Shown: positions 44,150-52,632 of the stretch, piece after piece
Numbering within the stretch: the first letter of the stretch is position 1
Layout: each line of letters starts with the position of its first letter
From: an uncultured Muribaculaceae bacterium
GTDB taxonomy: Bacteria > Bacteroidota > Bacteroidia > Bacteroidales > Muribaculaceae
Reading direction: 5' to 3'
NCBI GenBank assembly: GCA_910585275.1
Contig: CAJUCW010000012.1
Span: 1 to 64,000, forward strand
Length of the DNA stretch: 64,000 bases
Translations under genes and position numbers: made by a program
Notes under the pieces: model-generated
Told to the model about the DNA's origin: nothing
What the model saw: only the letters and a program-made list of their open reading frames with translations
Database searches by the model: none

Positions 44150-45529
44150 ATGAAATATACACTTTTTTCTATAATAGCCATATTGTTGATGTCGTCTTGT
44201 TCGGGAACCAAAAACCTGACGCGCGCGAACATCGATATGCCGGCATCATATATGACGGGCAAAGACTCAATATCCGCCCCCGACACCCTCACCCTGGCCG
44301 ACGTGAAATGGTGGGAATTTTATTCCGACCCTACGCTCACCGCCATACTGCGCACGGCACTCGAAAACAACCGCGACATCCTTAAGGCCGCTGCGAGGGT
44401 GGAGCAGATGAGGGCGCTCTACGGGGTGGCGAAAGCCGACCTCTTACCACAGATAGGGGCAAACGTGGCTTACTCTTACGAGACCAATAAATATAACGGA
44501 GGCAAAACAACCACCGACCCGGAATATGACCTGAAATTTCCGATTTCATGGGAAATAAACTTATGGGGTTCGATGTTTCAGGCAAAAAACGCCGGACAGG
44601 CACGCTTCGTGGCTTCGGTAGAAGACTACCGCGCCATGCGTATGACCATCATTGCCGAAGTGGCGACCGCCTATTTCAAGCTACTCTCGCTTGAGAACGA
44701 ACTGTCAATAGTAAGACAGACCCTCAAGACCCGTGAGGAGGCGCTTCATCTTGCAAAGATAAGGTTCGAGGGTGGTTTGACTTCAGAAACCATCTATCAG
44801 CAGGCGAAAGTGGAGTATTCATCCACCGCTTCGCTGATTCCGGACCTTGAACTGCGTGTCACATCCATGCGCAATTCGCTCACCACACTGATGGGCGAAT
44901 ATCCACGCGAGGCGTTTGAGAACCGCGACATTGTTTTCGACACGGATTTCGCCGACAAACTGCCTGCCGGCATCCCCTCCGAACTCCTTAAACGCCGTCC
45001 CGACCTACGCGGCGCAGAGCAACGTCTCCGCGCCGCCATGGCAGACGTAGGAGTGAGCTATGCCGACCGTTTCCCCTCTTTCAGAATCGGCTTCACCCCC
45101 GGTTGGGAAAACGACGGCCTGAAGGATTTCTTCAAGTCCCCTTTCACCTACACCATAGGGCAGATTACAGGCACCATCTTCGATTTCGGAAGGAAAAAGA
45201 GGAAATATGAAGCGGCTATTGCATCATACGACCAAAGCCGCTACGACTATGAAAAAGCGGTTATCACCGCTTTTACGGAAGTCAATACATCCCTGACCGC
45301 CTACAACAAGTATCGCGAGAATCTGCGCGTAAAAACGGAACTTCGCGATGCAGCCGCCAAGTATGTGCAGCTCGCATGGGTGCAATATCGCGGAGGCCAC
45401 AGCTATCTTGACGTGCTCGACGCCCAGCGACGTTACTTCGAAGCCCAGATCGGGGTCAACAACGCCCTCCTCAACGAATATCTCGCCCTCGTCAACCTCT
45501 ACAAAACCCTCGGCGGCGGCTGGAACTGA
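44150..45529 (+). CDS. Outer-membrane efflux channel, OprM/TolC-type lipoprotein
   Basis: The 459-residue product has a lipoprotein signal (LLMSSCSGT, Cys17). It shows the duplicated OEP repeat: ALENNRDILKAAARVEQMRA and LKRRPDLRGAEQRLRAAMAD are characteristic coiled-coil starts. The C-terminus (AWVQYRGGHSYLDVLDAQRR, then NLYKTLGGGW) is the classic family end. It forms the trimeric outer-membrane duct for the preceding pump. The start lies 16 bases after the pump stop, so it is in the same operon. Confidence 0.95.
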   Translation: MKYTLFSIIAILLMSSCSGTKNLTRANIDMPASYMTGKDSISAPDTLTLADVKWWEFYSDPTLTAILRTALENNRDILKAAARVEQMRALYGVAKADLLPQIGANVAYSYETNKYNGGKTTTDPEYDLKFPISWEINLWGSMFQAKNAGQARFVASVEDYRAMRMTIIAEVATAYFKLLSLENELSIVRQTLKTREEALHLAKIRFEGGLTSETIYQQAKVEYSSTASLIPDLELRVTSMRNSLTTLMGEYPREAFENRDIVFDTDFADKLPAGIPSELLKRRPDLRGAEQRLRAAMADVGVSYADRFPSFRIGFTPGWENDGLKDFFKSPFTYTIGQITGTIFDFGRKKRKYEAAIASYDQSRYDYEKAVITAFTEVNTSLTAYNKYRENLRVKTELRDAAAKYVQLAWVQYRGGHSYLDVLDAQRRYFEAQIGVNNALLNEYLALVNLYKTLGGGWN

Positions 45530-45557
45530 CCGCATTGTCCGGACATTATAATAACAA

Positions 45558-45594
45558 ATAGGGGATGCATCGGAATCATGATGCACCCCCTATT
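45558..45594. terminator. Terminator between convergent efflux and uronate operons
   Basis: 14-bp arms with one mismatch (45558-45571 and 45581-45594). GTTTTT follows on the plus strand, ending the efflux operon. On the minus strand it may serve the kduI transcript, with a weaker T-run. Confidence 0.8.
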
Positions 45595-45619
45595 GTTTTT
45601 ATAACAGGATACTAAGCGT

Positions 45620-46543
45620 TTACTTCATTTCGGAGTAGGGGACTTTGTCCATGTCGGTGTAGTCGAGGTTCTCGCCACCCATGCCCCAGATGAACATGTA
45701 GTTGCTCGTGCCGGCTGCACAGTGGATGCTCCATTCGGGAGAAATGACGGCCTGCTCGTTGTTCATCCAGATGAGACGGTTTTCCTGCGGCTCACCCATG
45801 ATGTGGCAGATGCGGTTACCCTCGGGCACATTGAAGTAGTAGTAAGCCTCTACACGGCGGTCGTGGGTGTGGGCGGGCATCGTGTTCCATACGCTGCCGG
45901 TCTTAAGCTCCGTGAGACCCATCTGGAGTTCGCATGGACCTTCCTCAAGCACGTTGTTCACGATGAGCTGGTTGATGACACGGTCGTTGCTCTCGGCGAG
46001 CGAACCGGCTGCAAAGCTGTTGGCTTTGATGGTGCCCTTGCGTCCGTCGATAGATATGAGCTGAGTCTTGTAGTGCTTGTGGGCACGGGTAGAGTTGATA
46101 TAGAACTTAGCGGGATTCTTCGGGTCTTTGCTGCGGAAAGTCACCTTCTTGTTGCCCTGACCAACGTAAAGGGCATCCTTGAACTGGAGTTCATAGTCCT
46201 TGCCGTCAACGTTAACGATGCCTACGCCGGCACCGGTGTTGATAACGCCAAGTTCGCGGCGTGCGAGGAAATACTCAGCCTTCAGAGGGTCGATGGTTTC
46301 AAGTTCCACGGTCTTGTTCACCGGCATCACGCCGCCATACACGAGACGGTCATACATGGTGTAGGTGAGGTTGATTTTATCGGCCTCCATCACCGTCGGC
46401 ATGAGGAAATGGGAGCGGAGCTGCTCGGTGTCGTAATGTTTCACGTCATCCGGATGGCAGGCATGGAGCACCTGATAGCTTGTCTGGGCCTGGCCTGCGA
46501 GGGCTGCAAGGGCAAGGCACGATGCAAAAAGAAATTTTTTCAT
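45620..46543 (-). CDS. kduI: KduI-like 5-keto-4-deoxyuronate isomerase with signal peptide
   Basis: This 307-residue cupin enzyme isomerises 5-keto-4-deoxyuronate to 2,5-diketo-3-deoxygluconate in pectin-type uronate breakdown. Zinc ligands are visible as His225, His227 and Glu232 (MPAHTHDRRVEAYYYF) and His277 (PEWSIHCAAGTSNY). The usual enzyme is about 280 residues and cytoplasmic. This one has about 22 extra N-terminal residues (MKKFLFASCLALAALAGQAQ) that form a clear signal peptide, so it should act in the periplasm. It is the last gene of a six-gene minus-strand cluster, with the permease gene 19 bases upstream. A periplasmic location would mean that uronates are isomerised before uptake. 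Confidence 0.9.
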   Translation of the reverse strand: MKKFLFASCLALAALAGQAQTSYQVLHACHPDDVKHYDTEQLRSHFLMPTVMEADKINLTYTMYDRLVYGGVMPVNKTVELETIDPLKAEYFLARRELGVINTGAGVGIVNVDGKDYELQFKDALYVGQGNKKVTFRSKDPKNPAKFYINSTRAHKHYKTQLISIDGRKGTIKANSFAAGSLAESNDRVINQLIVNNVLEEGPCELQMGLTELKTGSVWNTMPAHTHDRRVEAYYYFNVPEGNRICHIMGEPQENRLIWMNNEQAVISPEWSIHCAAGTSNYMFIWGMGGENLDYTDMDKVPYSEMK

Positions 46544-46562
46544 TGTTATGATGTATTATTGT

Positions 46563-47984
46563 TTATTCGGTTTTCTGGAGTTTATCGGAGTTCGCGGCAA
46601 TCATGGCCTTCTGGTTGCGGGCAACAAGGATTCTGTTCCAGATAGCCATTCCGAGGGTTATGACCACGAGGATTCCTGAACCAATCCACTTCAAAGATAC
46701 GGAGCACTGGTAGATAACCCAGGCAAGGGGACTTGAAGCGAAGTCGAGCGCGCCGCCTTCGAACCCTGCGGGGATAGCCACTGCAGCATCGCCCGTAGCA
46801 TCAAACACGTCTTTGGCAGCCAGCGTAAACGCCGGGGCGAGGCTGGTGACGAAATAAAGTCCGATGGTGAGGATCACGAGGCCCACTATAAAGGTCTTGA
46901 CCACGTTGCCCTTGGTGTAGGGGAGCACGAGGGGGAAGAGATAGAACATTCCCGCAAGCGAGGCGAGGGGAAGGAACTGGTTGCCCGGAAGCACCACGGC
47001 AAGGACAAGGGTCACGGGGATAAGAAGGATGGAAACCACGAGGGTGGTGGGATGGCCGATGACAAGAGCCGGGGTCATACCGATGTTGAGACCGTCGGCA
47101 CCCTTGAACTTGCGGGCGATGAGCTGGCGTGTAGCCTCGCTGATAGGTTTCAGACCTTCGATAAAGAGCACTGTAACACGCGGGATAAGTTCCATGACGG
47201 CACCCATCTTGATTCCGAGACCGAGGATGTAGGGAATCTTATCGACGATTTCGGCACCCGACTTGCAGGTGAGGCAACCGATGCCTATGCCTACAATCAC
47301 ACCGAGGAACAACGGCTCTCCGAGAAGGCCGAATTTCTTCTTCAATCCTTCGGCATCGATTTCAAGCTTGTTCATGCCAGGAATCTTGTCGAGCACCCAG
47401 TTGATACAGATGGCGAAAGGCACGAAACCGGCGCAGAAAGGCTGCGGCACGGAGATGCCGTCCATATCCTTATAGAAAGTCTGGAACTTGCGCGCAGTCA
47501 TATCCGCAATCACAAGAGTGATGATGTAGCATACGATGGCTGCAAAGAAACCCCAGGCAAGGGAGTCGCTTGCAAAAAACACCACCGCACCGATGAAAGC
47601 GAAATGCCAATAGTTCCAAAGGTCGATATTGACCGTACGGGTGGTCTTGGTGACGAGCATCAGCAGGTTGACGCCAAGACACACGGGGATGATAAAGGCT
47701 CCCACGGCGGTGTTGTAGGCAACGGAGGCCGCCGAAGGCCAACCCATATCGAACACCTTGAGCTGGAGGTCATAAATCTCCACGACGGTGTTCAACGCGG
47801 GTCCGAGGGCGGAGGTGAGGAGGGCGGTCACAATCGAAAGGCCGATGAAACCGACCCCGACCTTAAGGCCCGACTTCAACGCATCGCCTAATTTGATGCC
47901 GATGCATACACCGAGAATGGTGAATATCACGGGCATCATGACGGCTGCGCCGAGTCCGATAATATATTTAAAAACTTCTTCCAC
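46563..47984 (-). CDS. Orphan PTS galactitol-family IIC permease
   Basis: The 473-residue product has about 12 hydrophobic segments and resembles the EIIC component of galactitol-type PTS (GatC; FKYIIGLGAAVMMPVIFTIL near the start, GFIGLSIVTALLTSALGPAL, and CAGFVPFAICINW). No IIA, IIB, HPr or EI gene is near, and Bacteroidetes generally lack a sugar PTS. It therefore probably works as a facilitator or ion-coupled transporter without phosphorylation. Its place between kduI and the DUF4861 and kduD-like genes points to a uronate or keto-deoxy-uronate as substrate. This is inference from context. Confidence 0.82.
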   Translation of the reverse strand: MEEVFKYIIGLGAAVMMPVIFTILGVCIGIKLGDALKSGLKVGVGFIGLSIVTALLTSALGPALNTVVEIYDLQLKVFDMGWPSAASVAYNTAVGAFIIPVCLGVNLLMLVTKTTRTVNIDLWNYWHFAFIGAVVFFASDSLAWGFFAAIVCYIITLVIADMTARKFQTFYKDMDGISVPQPFCAGFVPFAICINWVLDKIPGMNKLEIDAEGLKKKFGLLGEPLFLGVIVGIGIGCLTCKSGAEIVDKIPYILGLGIKMGAVMELIPRVTVLFIEGLKPISEATRQLIARKFKGADGLNIGMTPALVIGHPTTLVVSILLIPVTLVLAVVLPGNQFLPLASLAGMFYLFPLVLPYTKGNVVKTFIVGLVILTIGLYFVTSLAPAFTLAAKDVFDATGDAAVAIPAGFEGGALDFASSPLAWVIYQCSVSLKWIGSGILVVITLGMAIWNRILVARNQKAMIAANSDKLQKTE

Positions 47985-48026
47985 GTTATGACAATTAGTA
48001 ATTAGAAATTAATAGTTTAAATCAAT

Positions 48027-49181
48027 TCAAGGCTTTTCAGACACGGTGACTGACAACGGATTGAGCAGGCAGCGGCGTTTATGGCGGAGCGTATCGGTCC
48101 ATTTGTCGATATTCTCCATGCCGCCTTTGCTCCAGCCTGAACCCCAATAGTAGGTAAAGGGAGCGGCATTGGCCACCTTCCCTTTGAGCACAGCATGACC
48201 TACGGCATCGCCCACCGGTTCCTTCAGAGGGAGATAGACAGGCTCGGCATCGGAGAAAGCCACGGTGCCAACGAAAATGGTGCCGTTGCCGGCATCGGCA
48301 TTCTCGGTAAGGTCTGCGTAAGCGGTAATGCCGTTTTTCTTATCGAGCACATACCCTTCGGGGTTCTGGCGATGAACCACCTGACCCGCAACGATATCGC
48401 GCGGGGCGTCGAGTCCGTAATATGTCACGTCCGTACGATTGAGCCAGTCACCGGCATCGAGGGTGATTACACGCGTCTCGGCTGCCGGAATACCTTTTTC
48501 GGCGGTATTGGCGGGATATACGAGCATCACCTTGAAACGCAACGGCCCGTTGTCGAGGATTTGATATTCCGAAAAACACCACGGATAAAGAATCGAGCCG
48601 TCGGAATCGAGCAGGGCTGCGGTGCCTCCACCCAATGTGGGGCCTACCGTATATACGTCCATACCCTCGCCATGGTCCTTATGGAAAGAGATTCCCTTGC
48701 GGTTGTTGAGCAGATAGCGTTTCTCGATTACAGGTTCTTCAACCGACTTGGTCCAGACATCGTAGCCGAAACCGCGTTCCCCCGTTTTCTGAAGGGCCGG
48801 GCCATAGGCACGGTATGCCGCATGCTCGTTTTCCCAGGTCATGTCGTCGGCACGCTCTTTGAAAAGACGGCCATAGACTTTCGGGGCAACAGGCGACGCC
48901 TCGCCCGGCAAGGCGGTATATACGGCAGTGCCGTTGGCAGCCACGTCGGCCGGGAAGATAATCTTTCCGTCGTGGGTGGCCTGCCACGCCACTTCCTTCC
49001 CGTCGCCGTCGCGAAGGATGAACGACCGCGAGCCAATACGGCTCTTCACGGCAGATTCATCCACCTCCACAATCTCATTGACACGGGGAAAAGAGGCGGG
49101 GTTTGATATAGAAATCTCCACAGTCTGCGCGTGTGCCCCGAAAGCACACGCGAGAACTGTGGATATCACTGTCTTTCGCAT
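48027..49181 (-). CDS. DUF4861-family exported protein
   Basis: The 384-residue product starts at ATG 49181, where a signal peptide begins (MRKTVISTVLACAFGAHAQ); the longer in-frame version would overlap the dehydrogenase gene. It is a beta-rich protein with many Trp, Asp and Gly residues (WKSVEEPVIE-like segments, KGISFHKDHGEGMDVYTVGP, YYWGSGWSKGGMENIDKW). It fits the family known as DUF4861, found in Bacteroidetes uronate and pectin loci. I cannot assign a reaction. The conserved His, Asp and Glu in FHKDHGEGMD could be catalytic. It lies 16 bases after the KduD-like gene and 42 bases before the permease gene. Confidence 0.75.
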   Translation of the reverse strand: MRKTVISTVLACAFGAHAQTVEISISNPASFPRVNEIVEVDESAVKSRIGSRSFILRDGDGKEVAWQATHDGKIIFPADVAANGTAVYTALPGEASPVAPKVYGRLFKERADDMTWENEHAAYRAYGPALQKTGERGFGYDVWTKSVEEPVIEKRYLLNNRKGISFHKDHGEGMDVYTVGPTLGGGTAALLDSDGSILYPWCFSEYQILDNGPLRFKVMLVYPANTAEKGIPAAETRVITLDAGDWLNRTDVTYYGLDAPRDIVAGQVVHRQNPEGYVLDKKNGITAYADLTENADAGNGTIFVGTVAFSDAEPVYLPLKEPVGDAVGHAVLKGKVANAAPFTYYWGSGWSKGGMENIDKWTDTLRHKRRCLLNPLSVTVSEKP

Positions 49182-49197
49182 GAAAAAACAATATGGA

Positions 49198-49995
49198 TTA
49201 TTTAGGCTGCTTGCCGATATAAGCGAGGATACCGCCATCTACGTAAAGCACGTGGCCGTTGACGAAATCACTTGCTTTCGAAGCGAGGAACACGGCGGGA
49301 CCTTCGAGGTCTTCCGGATTGCCCCAACGGGCGGCGGGAGTCTTGGCGATAATGAACGAATCGAAAGGATGGCGGCTTCCGTCGGCCTGACGCTCGCGGA
49401 GCGGAGCGGTCTGTTCGGTGGCTATATAGCCGGGGCCGATGCCGTTACACTGGATGTTGTATTCGCCATATTCGGAAGCGATGTTGCGGGTAAGCATCTT
49501 GAGACCGCCTTTGGCGGCTGCGTATGCCGAAACCGTTTCGCGACCGAGTTCGCTCATCATCGAGCAGATGTTGATAATCTTTCCGGCACCCTTCTTGATC
49601 ATTCCGGGAATCACAGCCTTGGCGCAGATGAACGGCCCGATGAGGTCGATGTCGATAACCCTGCGGAAATCTTCGGCAGCCATCTCCTCCATAGGTATGC
49701 GCTTGATGATACCGGCATTGTTGACGAGGATGTCGATTGTGCCTACTGTAGCCTCGATGTCGGCTACCATAGCCTTTACTGAAGCCTCGTCTGTTACGTC
49801 GCAAAGATACCCTTTAGCGTCGATTCCGAGTTCCTTGTAAGCGGCGAGACCGCGGTCAACGGTTTCCTGACGTGAACAGTTGAACACAATTTTTGCGCCG
49901 GCCTTTGCAAGAGCCTTAGCCATTGCGAGGCCAATACCATAAGCGGCACCTGTGACGAGAGCCACTTTCCCTTCAAGGGAGAACATATTTTCCAT
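49198..49995 (-). CDS. kduD: KduD-like short-chain dehydrogenase (2-deoxy-D-gluconate or gluconate 5-dehydrogenase type)
   Basis: This 265-residue SDR enzyme has cofactor motif TGAAYGIG (residues 15-22), NNAG at 92-95, and the catalytic set Ser145, Tyr158, Lys162 (SAYAAAKGG). The C-terminus NGHVLYVDGGILAYIG matches the KduD/IdnO branch. It would reduce the diketo product of KduI to 2-keto-3-deoxygluconate with NADH. It is cytoplasmic, with no signal peptide, unlike the neighbouring KduI. Gene order with kduI, a permease and a GH105 gene supports a uronate pathway. Gluconate 5-dehydrogenase activity is an alternative. Confidence 0.85.
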   Translation of the reverse strand: MENMFSLEGKVALVTGAAYGIGLAMAKALAKAGAKIVFNCSRQETVDRGLAAYKELGIDAKGYLCDVTDEASVKAMVADIEATVGTIDILVNNAGIIKRIPMEEMAAEDFRRVIDIDLIGPFICAKAVIPGMIKKGAGKIINICSMMSELGRETVSAYAAAKGGLKMLTRNIASEYGEYNIQCNGIGPGYIATEQTAPLRERQADGSRHPFDSFIIAKTPAARWGNPEDLEGPAVFLASKASDFVNGHVLYVDGGILAYIGKQPK

Positions 49996-50100
49996 GTTAT
50001 TATATATTATGATGTTAGTTCTTCAATTATCATTTACTACGGTTGGACCGCTCACCATGTTGGCGCCACAATCAAGATTTGCCGGTTCGTCCGCCACCCG

Positions 50101-50124
50101 ATTATGCATTATGAATTATGCATT
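50101..50124. repeat. Second tandem heptamer repeat ATTATGN
   Basis: Three 7-bp units in the same order as at 91-120, again followed by CTC and again a short way past a minus-strand stop (the GH105 gene). Confidence 0.75.
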
Positions 50125-50151
50125 CTCAATTCTCCAGCACTATCGGAAAGT

Positions 50152-52476
50152 TCAGAAAAGGTCTTTGATGTGCTTCGCGTCGTCGCTCCAGTGGTGGTCT
50201 TTCGGGAAAGGCACGCCGTCCCAGGCCTTCTTGGAAGTCCAGGGAAGGGCGGCGTCGCTCCAGAAAGGATGCGCGGCCGGCAGCCCCAAAGGCATGAACG
50301 CAAGCGATGTCATGTAGAGCGAACCGTTGTTGGTGTACCAGTCCGCCACATTGGGTTGTCGTCCTGCAAAGCCGATTGTAAGGAAACCTCCGTCGTTGAA
50401 ATTCTCCTTATCGTCAAACATACGGTGCATCACGGCGGTAAGGGCCGCCCTCACCTGGCCGTTGGCCACTCCTGCCGGAAGCTTTTCATACCATGCCATA
50501 AGGGCAAGTGGCTGCATCGTAGCCATGCGGTAGGGGATGGAGCGCCCGAACACGGGGAAAGTGCCTTCGGGAGAGATAAGGCGTTCGAGCACGATGGCAT
50601 ATTTCTGGGTGCGTTTGAGCGCACGGTCGTAATATTTCGGATAATGGATGCGAGTGCGGGCGCCGGCATCCTTCATGTTGGAGAGCGTCTCGAGATACAT
50701 GGGATGGAACACGTAGCTGCTGTAATAGTCGAAAGCGAATTCCGGGCCGTCGGCATACCATCCGTCGCCGGTGTACCATTCCTCCGTCTTGCGTATGGCG
50801 GAATTCACACGATATTGGTCGTAGTCAGCGCCGGCCTTTGCAAGGAAACTCTCTATAGTAGATGAGAAGAGCACCCAGTTGGTGTAGGGTGGGTCAACCC
50901 TGCGCAATCCCTGGAACTCTTTGATGTAACGCTGTTTGGTTGTTTCGTCGAGAGGCATCCAAAGGGCGTCATATCCACGGATAAAACTTTCGGCGACGTA
51001 TGCGGCGTCAACCAAGGCCTGTCCTTCTCCCTGCCATGCGAGATAGTCCGGGCTTGCGGGGTCAACCGCGTTGACGTAACTCTTGAGCGCAAGGTCGCGC
51101 AGCTCGGAACGCATCTTACCCTCGGAAGTGCCGTCGTCGGGCAGGGAAAGCCATGGGGCGATGCCGGCCATGAGGCGTCCGAAAGTCTCCATATAGGTCA
51201 CCTTCTTGTTACGGCCGTCCCAGTTGGGGCTCACCTCCACCTTCATATTTTTCTGAAGGTTGCCTTCCGCCATATTGCTCAATACGGGGTAAGCCATCTT
51301 GTAGGCGAGGTCTGTCCAGTATTTTCTGTCGGCGTTCTGCCCCTTCTCGAGCATCCTCACATATTCGCATGCGGCAAGAAGAAAAGCACCTACTCCGAAA
51401 TCGGAAGTGGATTTCGCATCGACCACCTGTCCCGGAATAGCCTTCTCGCCTATAGGCTGCACGTAGCCCACGCTGCCGTCTTTCTGCAAAGCTTTGTTGC
51501 GAAGGTAGTTCCAGCCTTTCTGTGCGGAGGCCAAATACTTGGAATCGTTAAGATAGCCGTTGTTGATGCCCCAAAGCAGACCATAGGTGAAGAATGCGGT
51601 GCCGCTTGTCTCAGGCCCCGGAGCATGCTCCGGGTCGAGCATGGAACGCGTCCAATAACCCTCCGGCTGCTGCGAAGCCACCACGGCGTCGGCAAGCTTC
51701 ACATATTTTTTCTCGAAGAAGTCGCGGTGCTTATAGTCGGCGGGAAGGTCGGCAAGCACTTTGGCCAGGCCGGCAAGCACCCATCCGTCGCCACGCGCCC
51801 AGAAATCTTTGCTCCCGTTGGTGCTTTTATGCTTGGGATAGACGTATTTACCGTCGCGGAAATAAAGTCCTGTTTCCTCATCGAGCATTATGCTGTCGCT
51901 CACGAGCACGTAGTCATACAGTTTGTCAAGATATCTGGGATTGCCCGTGATTCTGTTGAGCTTAGTCATCACCGGCATGACCATGTATAGGCCGTCGGCC
52001 CACCACCAATAGTCGTTCTGCGGTGTTGACATCTCATATTCCATCACTTCTTTCGCACGCCTTATGCGTTTGTCGTCGGGAAGAATATTATAGAGGTCGG
52101 CATAAGTCTGGAAACAAATCTGCCAGTCGCCGAAAAGCACATGCTCGTCGGTTTCGCCATAGTTGTATTTCCATTTACTACGGTCGTTGCTTTTGGCACC
52201 TTTCCAGTCATTGTGTTCCGCCCATGCAATGGAATAATCGAGATACTCCCGATTGCCGGTGAGCTTATAGGCTTCCATATTTCCCGTGTGGTAGGCAGCC
52301 ACATGCCAGAACGGGGTGGCTTCGGCAGGATGGTTTTTCTGCCAGTTTGTGTTGACCTTGTCGATGATGACACGCACATCACCTGCCTCCTTTGTAGCCT
52401 TGGAGGGTGCCGCCTGGGCAACCGTACAGGAGAGGAGGATACCGCCGAATAGAAGGTTTCTTAAAATCGCGTTCAT
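50152..52476 (-). CDS. GH105 unsaturated uronyl hydrolase fused to DUF2264 domain
   Basis: The 774-residue exported protein has a signal peptide (to about residue 22). Residues about 30-385 form the (alpha/alpha)6 barrel of GH105, with candidate catalytic Asp161 in YWWWADGLYM and the conserved FWARGDGW and GTAFFTYGL motifs. Residues about 395-770 form a second alpha-toroid resembling DUF2264 (ETFGRLMAGIAPWLSLPDDG, QGEGQALVDAAYVAESF, NWVLFSS). GH105 enzymes remove unsaturated uronic acids left by polysaccharide lyases. The DUF2264 partner has no settled reaction but may act on the next sugar. It lies 156 bases upstream of the dehydrogenase gene, with a heptamer repeat in the gap. The fusion is recurrent in Bacteroidetes but far less common than single-domain GH105. 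Confidence 0.88.
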   Translation of the reverse strand: MNAILRNLLFGGILLSCTVAQAAPSKATKEAGDVRVIIDKVNTNWQKNHPAEATPFWHVAAYHTGNMEAYKLTGNREYLDYSIAWAEHNDWKGAKSNDRSKWKYNYGETDEHVLFGDWQICFQTYADLYNILPDDKRIRRAKEVMEYEMSTPQNDYWWWADGLYMVMPVMTKLNRITGNPRYLDKLYDYVLVSDSIMLDEETGLYFRDGKYVYPKHKSTNGSKDFWARGDGWVLAGLAKVLADLPADYKHRDFFEKKYVKLADAVVASQQPEGYWTRSMLDPEHAPGPETSGTAFFTYGLLWGINNGYLNDSKYLASAQKGWNYLRNKALQKDGSVGYVQPIGEKAIPGQVVDAKSTSDFGVGAFLLAACEYVRMLEKGQNADRKYWTDLAYKMAYPVLSNMAEGNLQKNMKVEVSPNWDGRNKKVTYMETFGRLMAGIAPWLSLPDDGTSEGKMRSELRDLALKSYVNAVDPASPDYLAWQGEGQALVDAAYVAESFIRGYDALWMPLDETTKQRYIKEFQGLRRVDPPYTNWVLFSSTIESFLAKAGADYDQYRVNSAIRKTEEWYTGDGWYADGPEFAFDYYSSYVFHPMYLETLSNMKDAGARTRIHYPKYYDRALKRTQKYAIVLERLISPEGTFPVFGRSIPYRMATMQPLALMAWYEKLPAGVANGQVRAALTAVMHRMFDDKENFNDGGFLTIGFAGRQPNVADWYTNNGSLYMTSLAFMPLGLPAAHPFWSDAALPWTSKKAWDGVPFPKDHHWSDDAKHIKDLF

Positions 52477-52632
52477 GGAATGAAGGTTTTGTTTCTAAGA
52501 TTTGCGTTGTCGGGCCAATTAGTATTGCAAAGATAATAAAGAGCACCGATGAATTAAAATATTTAATGAATAATGAACATTTATTACCCTCTTTTTGGTT
52601 AATTTTCCACTATTTTTTGTAAAAACACAGGA

